A stretch of 52,594 bases of DNA from Pseudomonadota bacterium (GCA_018817385.1 JAHIUA010000029.1:1-52594), one strand, 5' to 3'; shown: positions 7,818-17,059, numbered from the stretch's first letter. Program-made: numbers and translations. Notes: a model not told the origin generated them from the letters alone.

Positions 7818-8549
7818 ATGAATACCACAGTTCGCCATAGTCGCTGTTACACAATTTTTTTTCTGATCATGCTGGTAATGGTCTGCGCCTCACAGCCGGC
7901 CTGCAGTTCTCATCCAGCCAAATCATCGCCGCTGATTCAGTCTGTTGAGACACCGCAGGGAGCTGAATTGGAGGAAACGGTAACGGTCAACGGCGAAACA
8001 TATATCATTCCTCCACCATGGACGGGGAACAGGTTTGCCCCACCGGAGCTTGATTACTCTGATTTTCGTCGTATTCCCACTGATTATACGCACAAGAAGA
8101 GCAAAATCTACATCTTGGCCGCAGCATATCAGCCCGTGGTGGCTCTTCTCCAGGCCGCGGAAAAGGACGGGATCTTTCTTAAGGTTGAATCGGTCTACCG
8201 GAGCGTAAGGTACCAGAAGCGCATTTTCAAGCGGATGCTTGCCGAAGGCCGGACCTTTGATGATATCATTCGTTATGTTGCCCCACCTGGCTACTCACAG
8301 CATATGCTTGGTACCGCTGTTGACTTTTTCCCGAGTAACTGGAGTTTTTCCGATACGAATGCTTATACCTGGCTGCAGAAAAACGGAGGATACTTCGGTT
8401 TCGAAGAAACCTATTGCCAGTCCAACCTGATGCATATGCCGTGGGAGGCCTGGCACTGGAATTTTATTGGTAACACGCAGGAAGGTCAGGCCAATTCTGA
8501 TTTGTTATCATCCAGAACGAAGAAGTCTGAAGCAAGTTCGCAGGAGTAG
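7818..8549 (+). CDS. VanY/DacY-type D-alanyl-D-alanine carboxypeptidase (M15B)
   Basis: A 243-residue exported zinc peptidase that would trim the terminal D-Ala of peptidoglycan stem peptides in the periplasm. The N-terminal hydrophobic segment (residues 11-25) leads to ASQPACSS, a possible but weak lipobox, so it may be a lipoprotein. The M15B signature is complete: SVYRS (about 125), SQHMLGTAVDF with zinc ligands His162 and Asp169, and EAWHWNF with catalytic Glu210 and zinc ligand His213. The start at 7818 is preferred to the TTG at 7776, which falls in a repeat. It stands alone, without van genes. Confidence 0.85.
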   Translation: MNTTVRHSRCYTIFFLIMLVMVCASQPACSSHPAKSSPLIQSVETPQGAELEETVTVNGETYIIPPPWTGNRFAPPELDYSDFRRIPTDYTHKKSKIYILAAAYQPVVALLQAAEKDGIFLKVESVYRSVRYQKRIFKRMLAEGRTFDDIIRYVAPPGYSQHMLGTAVDFFPSNWSFSDTNAYTWLQKNGGYFGFEETYCQSNLMHMPWEAWHWNFIGNTQEGQANSDLLSSRTKKSEASSQE

Positions 8550-8711
8550 AGGCAAGCTGCACAGGTTGTCAGGGGAAGAGAGATTGGCGGCGAAGCATGT
8601 TCAGGTGCAAGGGGGCTGACAATGTTGCATCGGCCTTTAAGGGGCTTGCATCCAATCGCCTTCCCTAAGAGGAAGTTCGACAGCAAAAACAAAAAATGAA
8701 GGAAGGAGTTT

Positions 8712-8873
8712 ATGGAACTCATCAAAATTATATGTGCCGTTATACTGCCACCTGTGGGAGTATTCCTCCAGGTAGGCATCGGCAAACATTTCTGGATTAA
8801 CATTATCTTAACCCTGTTTGGCTATCTGCCCGGGATTGTTCATGCCGTCTGGGTAGTTGCTAAAAACAAATAG
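8712..8873 (+). CDS. YqaE/Pmp3 family small membrane protein
   Basis: A 53-residue hydrophobic protein with a strong ribosome site (GGAAGGAG, 8701-8708). Two membrane helices (about 5-23 and 29-47) and the motif ICAVILPPVGVFLQVG define the Pmp3/YqaE family (UPF0057). Members in yeast and plants influence membrane potential and salt tolerance; the bacterial role is unclear. Too short for many gene callers. Confidence 0.9.
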   Translation: MELIKIICAVILPPVGVFLQVGIGKHFWINIILTLFGYLPGIVHAVWVVAKNK

Positions 8874-9004
8874 ACTATCCAACCAGACTGCTAAAGATTT
8901 TCTGGCAGGTTGAGCTGAGGCAGATCGGTGGGTCAGGATGTCCGGGCTCATACTGAAGAAAAAAGAATGGAACTATCTTAGGCCACCTCGAAAAATTGCT
9001 TTTT

Positions 9005-9105
9005 TGCCCCAGCTCTTCGTCACAGTCAAAAAAAACAATGCGCATCTCAACGAGATGCTGCGCTTGTTTTTTCGTCTGCTGCTCGATCTTGAACAAAAAA
9101 TCTAA
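9005..9105 (+). repeat. Dispersed repeat R1, divergent copy d
   Basis: CCCCAGCTCTTCG, a purine-rich run, then GATGCTGCGCTTGTTTTTTC follow the same order of landmarks as the other R1 copies, but with many differences. Membership is tentative. Confidence 0.35.
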
Positions 9106-9146
9106 TTTTTCAAGGTACCCATTACTGAAGTGGAGTCTTTGGGAGA

Positions 9147-10508
9147 ATGAACGCTATGAGTAAGAAACCCTTCGTTATTTTTACCCTGTTGACCTTGGCT
9201 TTTTTCTCTCTTTTCTCTCTTTTCTCCGGAGACCTGCCAGCAGCGGAATTACATGCAACCCCTGCGCCTTATGGCGTAGGACAATGGCTGGAGTCGGATC
9301 AGTTGTTTCTGGATCAATGGATGGCAAAGCTGACCGAGGCAACAGCATCCGGCCAAGAACCGTTGTTGCCTGTTGTTGCAGAATTAAAAGAAATAATAGA
9401 AGAAGATCCGCAACTATACATGTTATTCAGTCAGATGTTTGCTCAAGTACCGGCTGATAACGCTTTCAGCAAGGATCCTACCGGGAAGCCCCAGATAAAA
9501 AACTATCGCCAGATGCTTCGGGTGCTGAACCATATCTTGATCACCGCACCTGAGTTCAATAAAACAGGTCTGGTTGGTTTTCCCATCAATGCCATTATTA
9601 ACTGGCCCATGGGGACCCCTGCCGGAACCTCTGTTTTCTTAAATGAAAAGGTGAACCGGCAGGTTAAGAAAATATTGAATCACTGGGCCCAGTACTTGGG
9701 TTCCGCAGATTCCCGCTATGTGTTAACTGATGATCCCGAGAAAGGGTGGTTAGGGCGGGACGCGAAAGCGGCGATGCCTCACTTGGTGGAGGATTTTAGA
9801 TGTGATCCCGATTTACCCTATTATGGCTTTTCTTCGTGGGATAACTTTTTCACCAGAACGTTTCGGGAGGGGAGGCGGCCAGTGGCGAGTCCTGACGATG
9901 ATGCGGTTATCGCCAACGCCTGTGAATCTGCTCCGTACAGGATAGCAAAAGATGTCAAGCTTGCTGACTCGTTCTGGATCAAAGCACAGCCTTATTCGTT
10001 ACAGCATATGATGGCGATGGACCCCCTTGGCCCACAGTTTGCCGGTGGCACCATTTATCAGGCTTTTTTGAGCGCGTTAAGTTATCATCGCTGGCACAGT
10101 CCTGTCAGTGGACGAATTGTAAAGACCCGACTGATTGACGGCTCTTATTATGCGGAAGCCCTGGCTGAAGGTTTTGACCCGGCGGGCCCCAATAATTCTC
10201 AAGGCTATATTACGCAGGTGGCGTCCAGGGCATTGGTCTTCATCGAGGCCGACAATCCGGATATCGGTTTGATGGCGGTGCTGTTTGTCGGCATGGCAGA
10301 GGTGTCAACCAACGAGATAACGGTTTATGAGGGACAGCATGTGAACAAGGGCGAGCAACTGGGAATGTTCCACTTCGGCGGATCGACCCATTGCCTCATT
10401 TTCAGGCCGAACGTCAACCTCAAATTCGATTTACACGGACAATCCCCTGGACTTCATTCAGCCAATATACCGGTCAGGGCTCGAATCGCAACCGTCGGTA
10501 GGCAATGA
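9147..10508 (+). CDS. Exported phosphatidylserine decarboxylase-like protein (with PSDC domain)
   Basis: A 453-residue member of the pyruvoyl-dependent phosphatidylserine decarboxylase family. It has a signal peptide or membrane anchor (about 1-32, cleavage near LPAAELHA), a long N-terminal domain as in PSDC-containing relatives, and a C-terminal decarboxylase domain. The latter has YHRWHSPVSGRIV and the self-processing site FGGSTH, where cleavage before Ser413 would create the pyruvoyl group. Relatives with this layout include aromatic amino acid (tryptophan) decarboxylases of fungi, so the substrate may not be phosphatidylserine. There is no pss or psd partner nearby. Two ATGs (9147, 9156) are possible starts. 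Confidence 0.82.
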   Translation: MNAMSKKPFVIFTLLTLAFFSLFSLFSGDLPAAELHATPAPYGVGQWLESDQLFLDQWMAKLTEATASGQEPLLPVVAELKEIIEEDPQLYMLFSQMFAQVPADNAFSKDPTGKPQIKNYRQMLRVLNHILITAPEFNKTGLVGFPINAIINWPMGTPAGTSVFLNEKVNRQVKKILNHWAQYLGSADSRYVLTDDPEKGWLGRDAKAAMPHLVEDFRCDPDLPYYGFSSWDNFFTRTFREGRRPVASPDDDAVIANACESAPYRIAKDVKLADSFWIKAQPYSLQHMMAMDPLGPQFAGGTIYQAFLSALSYHRWHSPVSGRIVKTRLIDGSYYAEALAEGFDPAGPNNSQGYITQVASRALVFIEADNPDIGLMAVLFVGMAEVSTNEITVYEGQHVNKGEQLGMFHFGGSTHCLIFRPNVNLKFDLHGQSPGLHSANIPVRARIATVGRQ

Positions 10509-10575
10509 TACTTGAGAGGCAAGAGGAATAGCTCCGGAAAACCATCAGGCTTCCCTTGATGGCAAGGATAAAAAG

Positions 10576-11148
10576 ATGAAAAAGAGATGTGAGTGGTGCG
10601 GGAATGACCCACTTTACCTGGCATACCACGATGATGAATGGGGTGTTCCTGTTCATGATGATCGATTCCTCTTTGAAATGCTGACGCTGGAGGGGGCCCA
10701 GGCTGGCCTGAGCTGGTTGACAATTCTAAAAAAACGCCAGGGCTACCGAAAGGCGTTCCATGACTTTGACTACACAAAGATTGCCAGCTATTCACAACCA
10801 GATATCAGACGTCTCCTTGCAGATCCAGGGATTGTACGTAATCGTCTCAAGATAGAGTCGGTTATCAGGAATGCCCAGGGAGTTCTGGCCATAGAGGAGG
10901 AGTTCGGGACTCTGGATTCTTTTCTCTGGCGCTATGTTGATGGTACTCCCCTGCAGAATGCCTGGAAGTCCATGGCGGAGCTGCCTTCACATACAGAACA
11001 ATCCGATGCTATGAGCAAAGATCTGAAACGGCGTGGATTCAACTTCGTCGGTCCAACAATTTGCTATGCATTTATGCAGGCAGTCGGCATGGTAAATGAC
11101 CATACAACAGATTGCTTCCGTTACAGAGAGATTGAAGCTGCCGCATAA
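10576..11148 (+). CDS. tag: DNA-3-methyladenine glycosylase I
   Basis: A 190-residue base-excision repair enzyme that removes 3-methyladenine from alkylated DNA. It matches Tag end to end. The N-terminal RCEWCGNDPLYLAYHDDEWG supplies the first Cys and His zinc ligands, and the C-terminal NDHTTDCF supplies the second pair. The central EGAQAGLSWLTILKKR and GFNFVGPTICYAFMQAVGMVNDH are the family signatures. Length is typical (E. coli Tag is about 187 residues). It is a single gene, 67 bp after the decarboxylase-like gene. Confidence 0.95.
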   Translation: MKKRCEWCGNDPLYLAYHDDEWGVPVHDDRFLFEMLTLEGAQAGLSWLTILKKRQGYRKAFHDFDYTKIASYSQPDIRRLLADPGIVRNRLKIESVIRNAQGVLAIEEEFGTLDSFLWRYVDGTPLQNAWKSMAELPSHTEQSDAMSKDLKRRGFNFVGPTICYAFMQAVGMVNDHTTDCFRYREIEAAA

Positions 11149-11240
11149 AATCGTAGGAGACGGAGCGCCTGTTGCCTGTTCTCTCTGTGGATTTGCTGAA
11201 GTGTAGCTATTCGAAAGAGTTGGAATATGACTGCCAAAAC

Positions 11241-11290
11241 ATTTTTTAGGCGGCAGGAAATTGATCGAGTCTGACGCCTTGATTTAGTTC
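11241..11290 (+). repeat. Short dispersed repeat R2, copy b
   Basis: GGCAGGAAATTGATCGAG then CTGACGCCTTGATTT; matches 6901-6950 at nearly every base of the core. Lies just before the flavoprotein gene at 11326. Confidence 0.6.
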
Positions 11291-11325
11291 TTATGAAATT
11301 GTCAAAATTATGAATGGAGAAGAGA

Positions 11326-11976
11326 ATGAAAGTACTCGGTGTATCCGGTTCACCTGTACAAAACAGTAATACAGATCGTGCCTTGAAAATTGTCCTTGAG
11401 GCCACCTGTATGAAAAGTGAATTTATAAAATTAAGTGATTATAATTTCGGGTCGTGCGATGCCTGCCTGGGATGCATCAAGACCAATAAGTGTATCAAAA
11501 AAGATGATGGGGTCATGTTGGCTGAAAAGACCTTCAAGGCTGATGCCCTGATCATAGCCGGTTTTACTCCTTACTCCTCTCTTGACAGTCGTACCAAGGC
11601 CTATATCGAACGACTTTATCCATTGCGTCATCGTAATAAGCTGATGGCCGGAAAACCTGGTGGCGCCATTGTCACCAGTGTCATTCCCTCCGGGCAGGAG
11701 CAGATGCCGCCTGCCGCTGAAATCGGCATAGCTGCCATTAAACAGTATATGCTGGACGAAGGAATGAAATTTTCTGGTGGCGTATCTCTACTTGGTAATG
11801 TCCCCTGTCTGCGTTGCGGTGAGGATGGCCAATGTCAGGTGTCTGACTTGAAAAGGATCTATGGAAAGGAGGCAACTCCAGAGAGCGTGGGGGAATTTGA
11901 TTTTGCAAACGACCCTGAAAAGGTAGCTGAGCTGCAAAAATTAGGTGATGCAATTGGCTCCTCTTTTTTTAAGTAG
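11326..11976 (+). CDS. Iron-sulfur flavoprotein (flavodoxin-fold NAD(P)H reductase family)
   Basis: A 216-residue flavodoxin-fold protein. The start at 11326 follows GGAGAAGAG; an ATG at 11314 would place that ribosome site inside the gene. The FMN loop is VSGSPVQNSNTD, the cluster motif C-x2-C-x2-C-x5-C is CDACLGCIKTNKC at about residue 47, and SLDSRTKAYIERL follows. A second Cys pair (CLRCGEDGQC) occurs near residue 165, which could add a further metal site. Likely a soluble electron carrier or reductase; partner unknown. It is the third Isf-like gene in the window. Confidence 0.85.
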   Translation: MKVLGVSGSPVQNSNTDRALKIVLEATCMKSEFIKLSDYNFGSCDACLGCIKTNKCIKKDDGVMLAEKTFKADALIIAGFTPYSSLDSRTKAYIERLYPLRHRNKLMAGKPGGAIVTSVIPSGQEQMPPAAEIGIAAIKQYMLDEGMKFSGGVSLLGNVPCLRCGEDGQCQVSDLKRIYGKEATPESVGEFDFANDPEKVAELQKLGDAIGSSFFK

Positions 11977-12228
11977 ATTCTTGAGTGGTTTCGTTGCAAA
12001 AAATGATGGGGGGCAGCTGTCAGAGGGAAGAGTATGTCTTTTCTTGGCAGCCAATGGCCTGAATTCAGGAAGAGCAGGGGAGCCACAGACTTGTCACGGA
12101 AGAGGAAGATTTGAAGACAAACAGCTTCGGGGAAATGTGAACCGGACAAGGTCATGGAACCCTGAGATGGTAGATTAACACACTAAGCTGTTCTTCTTTT
12201 GTGAGGAAGACAGCGGGTAACTCAAGCG

Positions 12229-12948
12229 ATGAAAAAAACAAATTTTTCCTGCAGCCAGTGCAGCAATATCTGGCAGAAGAGCGGGGCCACGAATTGCTGG
12301 AGCAATGATCCTGAAAGCATACCTCCCAAACCAGGGAATTGTCCTTCACAGGAGCATCTGGAAGTGATTGAGGAATGTTTTGAACTGTACAAAGGCGACA
12401 GCGAAGATGCCAAAATAGCCAAGGTGGCGGCCAAGGTGGAAGGTCTCTGTTATCAGCCGGTTCCGGGAAGCGAGGCGGTGAATGCATGTTGGAACAGGGT
12501 TGAGGACACCATCGCTTTTGCTAAACTCATGGACTATAAAAAAATAGGAATTGCGACCTGCATCGGTCTCCTTGATGAGAGCAACAGGCTGGCAAAAATC
12601 CTCACAGCGCAGGGCTTTACCCCGGTCAGTGTCTGCTGTAAAGCCGGCAGTATCGACAAGCTGGAACTGGGCTTGGAAGAATCCAACAAGGTCCGGCCGG
12701 ACACCTTTGAACCGGCCTGCAATCCGGTGGCCCAAGCCAAACTCCTGAACCTGGCCCAAACCGATATGAATGTTATCGTTGGCCTCTGCGTTGGACATGA
12801 CATGTTGTTCAGCAAATACTCGGAAGCGCCGGTCACAACCTTGGTTGTCAAGGACCGGGTCACTGGCCATAATCCGGTGAGTGTCCTCTACGGTCAGAAC
12901 TTCTATCACAAAAGGCTTCAGGTCCAAGTGGTTGATGTTGAAAGGTAA
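12229..12948 (+). CDS. DUF1847 family cysteine-rich protein
   Basis: A 239-residue protein matching DUF1847. It has an N-terminal metal-binding motif CSQCSNIWQ, then many further cysteines (NCWS, NCPS, GLCYQP, ACWNRVEDTIAF, TCIGLLDES, VCCKAG, ACNPVAQA) and the C-terminal GLCVGHDMLF. DUF1847 proteins occur in anaerobes and are predicted metal-binding; no activity is established. The many conserved cysteines suggest an iron-sulfur or corrinoid-linked redox role, which is inference. Transcribed alone; the ribosome site is weak. Confidence 0.85.
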   Translation: MKKTNFSCSQCSNIWQKSGATNCWSNDPESIPPKPGNCPSQEHLEVIEECFELYKGDSEDAKIAKVAAKVEGLCYQPVPGSEAVNACWNRVEDTIAFAKLMDYKKIGIATCIGLLDESNRLAKILTAQGFTPVSVCCKAGSIDKLELGLEESNKVRPDTFEPACNPVAQAKLLNLAQTDMNVIVGLCVGHDMLFSKYSEAPVTTLVVKDRVTGHNPVSVLYGQNFYHKRLQVQVVDVER

Positions 12949-13090
12949 GGTATATCATGTGGTTATTTCTGCAAAGCGTTGGTCTCAACAGGGCGAATGC
13001 AGCAAGGGGCAGAAAATCAATCGCGTCTGCTCCCCTTTGCTGTAAAATACTTTCCGTTGCTGGAATTATATTCAGATGAAAAGGATTGTA

Positions 13091-13594
13091 ATGCCTGAAA
13101 TTCATTCCCACTGTTCATTTTGCGGAGGCAAATTTTCTGCAACCCAATCCTGGCCGAGACACTGTCAGGTATGCCGGAATATCAGTTATTTGAACCCGCT
13201 GCCGGTGGTGGTTGTCCTGTTGCCAATGGGCAATGGCCTGGTCGCCATCCGCAGGAATATAGAACCGCAGAAAGGCACCTTGACCCTGCCTGGTGGCTAC
13301 CTGGATTTTGGGGAAAGCTGGCGTCAAGGGGCGAGCCGAGAATTGGAAGAAGAGACCGGAATTCGTATCGCTGCAGAGCAGATCAGTCTCTATGATGTGC
13401 TGGATGGCCTGGATGACACCCTGGTGGTTTTTGGCTTGACAACGCCACAGCCTGTAGAGCTGTTACAGCCGTTCTCATCAGCTGAAACCCAGGAGGTGGT
13501 GTTGATTGAAGAGCCGATTGAGCTGGGTTTTCCCTTGCATACTGATGTGATCCAGAGATTTTTTTTGAATAGGGATCAGTGCGATACCCTTTAG
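13091..13594 (+). CDS. Nudix hydrolase with N-terminal zinc ribbon
   Basis: A 167-residue hydrolase of nucleoside-diphosphate-linked compounds. The start at 13091 is preferred because AAAGGA lies 5-10 bases before it; ATG 13076 is an alternative. The N-terminus has a zinc ribbon (CSFCGG then HCQVC), as in NudC-like and ADP-ribose type members. The Nudix box is intact: GGYLDFGES then RELEEETGI, matching Gx5Ex7REUxEExGU. The exact substrate cannot be told. The MFS transporter gene begins 52 bp downstream on the same strand. Confidence 0.9.
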   Translation: MPEIHSHCSFCGGKFSATQSWPRHCQVCRNISYLNPLPVVVVLLPMGNGLVAIRRNIEPQKGTLTLPGGYLDFGESWRQGASRELEEETGIRIAAEQISLYDVLDGLDDTLVVFGLTTPQPVELLQPFSSAETQEVVLIEEPIELGFPLHTDVIQRFFLNRDQCDTL

Positions 13595-13646
13595 GCCACC
13601 TTTCGCAAGAATTGATGTTGACCTGCAGGCGGCGATTTTCCAGATC

Positions 13647-14852
13647 ATGACCAGTTTTCATTCCAACATCAATAAACTCTACCTCTTTTCCTTCCTGAAG
13701 ATGAGCCTGTTTCCGATGGCAATCATTACTCTCTTCTGGAAGGATGAGATCGGCTTGAGCCTGACCCAGATCCTGCTCCTGCAGGGGATCTATTCCGTGG
13801 CCATGGCGATTATGGAGTATCCGTCCGGCTACCTGAGTGACCGGATCGGTTACCGTGCCGCCCTCAATTTTGCTTCCCTGCTGGGGATTGTCGGCTGGGG
13901 GTGCTATTCCTTCGCCGATTCCTTCACCCAGGTCCTGGTTGCCGAGATCATCCTCGGGATTTCCTTTTCCTTTATCAGTGGCTCGGACAGTGCCCTGCTT
14001 TATGAAAGTCTCAAAGCCGAGGGGAAAGAACAGCACTACGCCCGTCACGAAGGGCGAATGCACGGTTGCGGTCAGAGTGGCGAGGCCTGCGGCGCGATCT
14101 TTGCCGGTCTGCTCTACGCAGCCGCTCCGTTGCTTCCTTTTCTGATTCAGGTGCTCGTCTGGGTGCTGGCCCTGTTGCTGACCCGAACCCTGGTTGAGCC
14201 ACCGCGAAAAATGAAATCGCCGACCAGTCATTTTGCCGAGGCCTGGCAGTCGACCCGCTATGCCCTCTTGGAAAACAGGCGCCTGCGCTCCACCATCTTC
14301 TTGAATCTGGTTTTGGGGATGGCCTCCTTTTATCCGGTCTGGCTGATTCAGCCTTACATGCAGGATGGCGCTGTTCCGCTGGCTTGGTTTGGGCCGATCT
14401 GGGCCCTTGCCAATCTGAGCGTTGCCCTCTTTGCCCTGGCCAGCTACCGCAGCCATCTCAAACTTGGCGACCGGCGCATGGTGGTGCTCTTCATTTTGCT
14501 GGTCGTTGCAGGCTATCTGGGCCTTGGAATGGTTGGCGGGCTCTGGGGCTTTCTTTTCTATTACCTGCTGACCTGTATGCGCGGTCTGCGTGGTCCGATG
14601 CTGCTTAACCATGCCCAACAGGAGATCCCGTCGGCCAATCGGGCCGGAATCCTCTCCCTCCAGTCCCTCGTCTTTCGCCTCAGCTTTGTCTGCACTGGCC
14701 CACTGGTCGGTCTGCTCGCCGATAGGGTCGGGGTGCAGCAGACCTTTCTCCTCCTTTGCTATGCCTTTGCGCTGTTGTTGCCACCGCTGGCCTGGCTGTT
14801 TCTCAGACAGGTTGCCAAGGATGAACGCCCTCGGGGAACTCGTCTCACTTAG
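13647..14852 (+). CDS. Major facilitator superfamily transporter
   Basis: A 401-residue inner-membrane protein with about 12 hydrophobic helices. The loop 2-3 signature of MFS is clear (PSGYLSDRIGYRAAL, about residue 60). ISGSDSALLYESL in helix 4-5 is typical of the MFS subgroup annotated as drug or siderophore exporters. Substrate unknown. The reverse strand is open for 512 codons across this gene, but that frame lacks family features and is a product of high GC at third positions. Confidence 0.88.
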   Translation: MTSFHSNINKLYLFSFLKMSLFPMAIITLFWKDEIGLSLTQILLLQGIYSVAMAIMEYPSGYLSDRIGYRAALNFASLLGIVGWGCYSFADSFTQVLVAEIILGISFSFISGSDSALLYESLKAEGKEQHYARHEGRMHGCGQSGEACGAIFAGLLYAAAPLLPFLIQVLVWVLALLLTRTLVEPPRKMKSPTSHFAEAWQSTRYALLENRRLRSTIFLNLVLGMASFYPVWLIQPYMQDGAVPLAWFGPIWALANLSVALFALASYRSHLKLGDRRMVVLFILLVVAGYLGLGMVGGLWGFLFYYLLTCMRGLRGPMLLNHAQQEIPSANRAGILSLQSLVFRLSFVCTGPLVGLLADRVGVQQTFLLLCYAFALLLPPLAWLFLRQVAKDERPRGTRLT

Positions 14853-14982
14853 GAGCCTGTCCGAGGAGGCCCTTTTTTCCAACCTCTTCGTTGTTTCAAA
14901 AAATAATGCTCGTAATATCAATCAGATGGCTGCGCTTATTCCTCAGGAATGCCTCGGTTTTGGCCAAAATGCCTATTCTTGG
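14852..14982 (+). repeat. Dispersed repeat R1, copy b
   Basis: Begins AGGAGCCTGTCCGAG right at the MFS stop, then AACCTCTTCG, AAATAATGCTCGTAATATCA, CAGATGGCTGCGC, TCAGGAATGCCTCGG, TTTTGG and AAAATGCCTATTC. It aligns along its whole length with 24502-24633. The rest of the 406-bp gap to 15259 holds no recognised gene. Confidence 0.75.
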
Positions 14983-15258
14983 ACAAGTTTCTGGACAAAC
15001 AACGCCTCCTTCTCTCTCTCTCAGCCACTCTTGCACACCATTTTTTCTCAAGGTGGCAGTCCGAATGTTCGTCCGATCAGCAAAGAGACCATGATTTTGA
15101 GAGAGGTGAAAATAGCCTGACCCATAAGTGCCCCGAATGTTCTTGTCTTTACTTCTCATAGATGTCCCCTATTGTATTGTTATGGACTGACTGGTGAAGG
15201 ACACCTCCGCAGTAAGCTGCGGGAAAATAATCCAATAAAGATTCCAGGAGGCGTAATT

Positions 15259-16647
15259 ATGACAATAGTCCAAGCAGCAACAGTTGAAAAGTTCAGAGAG
15301 CAATTTCGGGGAGAAATACTTCTCCCTACAGATAATGGTTATGACGGCGCCCGAAAAATATGGAACGGCATGTTCGACCGCAGACCAGCGATCATCGCTC
15401 GCTGTGTCGGCACGAGTGACGTAATAAGGGCTGTAGATTTTGGCCGCGACCAAGACCTGGTTATGTCGGTGAAGGGTGGTGGGCATAATTCAGCCGGCAA
15501 TGCGGTCTGCGACGATGGAATCATGATCGACCTCTCCCTCATGCGTCGAGTCAACGTGGACAGGGGCAACAAGAGAGTGCGAGTGGATGGTGGTGCCCTG
15601 TTAAGTGATGTGGACTCAGAGAGTCAGCTTTACGGTTTGGCTGTCTCAGGGGGGATAGTCTCACACACCGGCATCGGTGGGTTGACTTTGGGGGGAGGCT
15701 TTGGCTGGATCAGCCGCAGCCATGGTCTCTCAATCGACAATTTACTCTCGGCTGAAGTCGTCACCGCAAATGGTACATTGGTCACAGCCAGTGCAGAGGA
15801 AAATTCGGATCTCTTCTGGGCTATCCGCGGCGGTGGAGGCAATTTTGGTATTGTGACCTCTTTTGTCTTTCAGGGGGCCGAGATCGGTACTGAGGTCTAC
15901 TCGGGTCTGATCGTCAAGAAGTTTGAGGACGCCAAGGAGTATATTCAGTTTCATCGAGAGTACGTGCGCACCCTGCCCGATGAGATGACGGTGTGGATGG
16001 TCGTGCGTCACGCTCCGCCGCTCCCTTTCCTGGCCAGCGATGTCCACGGAAAAATGGTGGTGGCGGTACCGTTTGTGTGGCTTGGTGATCCGGCTAAGGG
16101 CGAAGAGCTCATTAAGCCACTCCGCGAGATAACAGAGTCGCATGGTGAGGCAATCGGTATGAATCCGTGGCTGGGCTGGCAATCAGGTTTCGATGCTCTC
16201 AATAAACACGGTGCTCGTAATTACTGGAAGTCGCATCACCTGAGGGCGTTTCCCGATGACTGTATTGACAAGATCATTGACTTCGCGGGAAAGATGCCCA
16301 CCGATGAGTGTGAAGTCTTCATTCCTCACATGGAAGGCGTTCCGAGTCGCGTACCGACGAATGAGACAGCCTTTTCGCACCGTGGAACGCCCTTCGTCCT
16401 GAATATCCACACCCGATGGCAGGAATCCTCGGACGATGAGAGATGTCTTGCTTGGGCCCGGGCTTTCCACCAATCAACCGAGTCTTTTGCCCAGGGCGTT
16501 TATGTAAACTTCCTCAGTGATGAGGGTGAGGATCGCGTAAAGGAAGCCTACACCAAGGAGGTTTGGGAGCGTCTGGTGGAGGTTAAGAATAAGTACGACC
16601 CTAATAATCTCTTCCGAATGAACCAGAACGTCAAACCTTCATTGTGA
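15259..16647 (+). CDS. FAD-linked oxidase, berberine-bridge-enzyme type
   Basis: A 462-residue flavoprotein oxidase. The start at 15259 follows CAGGAGG. The N-terminal PCMH-type FAD domain contains SVKGGGHNSAG, where the His normally binds FAD covalently, then GGLTLGGGFGWISR and GLSIDNLLSAEVVTANG. The C-terminal BBE domain ends YDPNNLFRMNQNVKP. The second covalent attachment site of bicovalent members, a Cys, is Ser here (IVSHTG), so FAD is probably attached through His only. Such enzymes oxidise sugars, alcohols or alkaloid-like compounds with O2 or another acceptor, unexpected in a strict anaerobe. No signal peptide is seen. Confidence 0.88.
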   Translation: MTIVQAATVEKFREQFRGEILLPTDNGYDGARKIWNGMFDRRPAIIARCVGTSDVIRAVDFGRDQDLVMSVKGGGHNSAGNAVCDDGIMIDLSLMRRVNVDRGNKRVRVDGGALLSDVDSESQLYGLAVSGGIVSHTGIGGLTLGGGFGWISRSHGLSIDNLLSAEVVTANGTLVTASAEENSDLFWAIRGGGGNFGIVTSFVFQGAEIGTEVYSGLIVKKFEDAKEYIQFHREYVRTLPDEMTVWMVVRHAPPLPFLASDVHGKMVVAVPFVWLGDPAKGEELIKPLREITESHGEAIGMNPWLGWQSGFDALNKHGARNYWKSHHLRAFPDDCIDKIIDFAGKMPTDECEVFIPHMEGVPSRVPTNETAFSHRGTPFVLNIHTRWQESSDDERCLAWARAFHQSTESFAQGVYVNFLSDEGEDRVKEAYTKEVWERLVEVKNKYDPNNLFRMNQNVKPSL

Positions 16648-16751
16648 TTGAGTGAATAGTGGTTGGCCATTGTTTACCAGGGACTGCCAACACTAACATG
16701 CTGCCTGCCCCTGAGCCAGGGAGGTGAGAAAGTATGGGCATCGCGCATTCA

Positions 16752-16784
16752 GGGAGTACCTTTCTCGGCCTCAAAGGTACTCCC
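16752..16784. other. Perfect 12-bp hairpin downstream of the oxidase
   Basis: GGGAGTACCTTT (16752-16763), 9-base loop, AAAGGTACTCCC (16773-16784), about 100 bp after the oxidase stop. It could act as a terminator, though the following T stretch is poor. It overlaps the end of the IS3 relic. Confidence 0.5.
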
Positions 16785-16980
16785 TTCGTTTCTGATTTCC
16801 TGGAGGTTATTTCTTGTTGCAGACGTTCGGATTCGCATGCCTCTCGGGTTTTTTTCTGGGCAGCCTTGATGACGGCCTTTAACTGAGGATCATCTTTCTG
16901 TCGAGGCGATGGTGGTCGAGAATGCCAGCTGTAAAAACCGTTTTCTGACAATTCCATCTGATGCAAAGGGCTCTGCCTGT
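16760..16980 (-). pseudogene. IS3-family transposase (OrfB) relic
   Basis: The minus strand holds a stretch with MELSENGFYSWHSRPPSPRQ and DDPQLKAVIKAAQKKTR. This is the start of IS3-type OrfB (the helix-turn-helix region before the rve integrase domain, usually ending in YGSPRIHAEL). The reading dissolves after about 70 residues and there is no DDE domain. It is a short decayed fragment. Confidence 0.55.
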
Positions 16981-17059
16981 ATAGTGGAGCCGAACTTCCT
17001 CGATTATGGCATTCTATAACGACTCCTTGGCGAAATATGTCGAGGCTGTTTTCATCCAT

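Noticed and set aside
12346-12927. 193-codon minus-strand open frame
   Set aside because: Antisense shadow of the DUF1847 gene, which has clear family motifs.
13383-14921. 512-codon minus-strand open frame
   Set aside because: It lies opposite the MFS transporter and the Nudix gene, is rich in Gln, Gly and Pro without any motif, and reflects the codon bias of the real genes.
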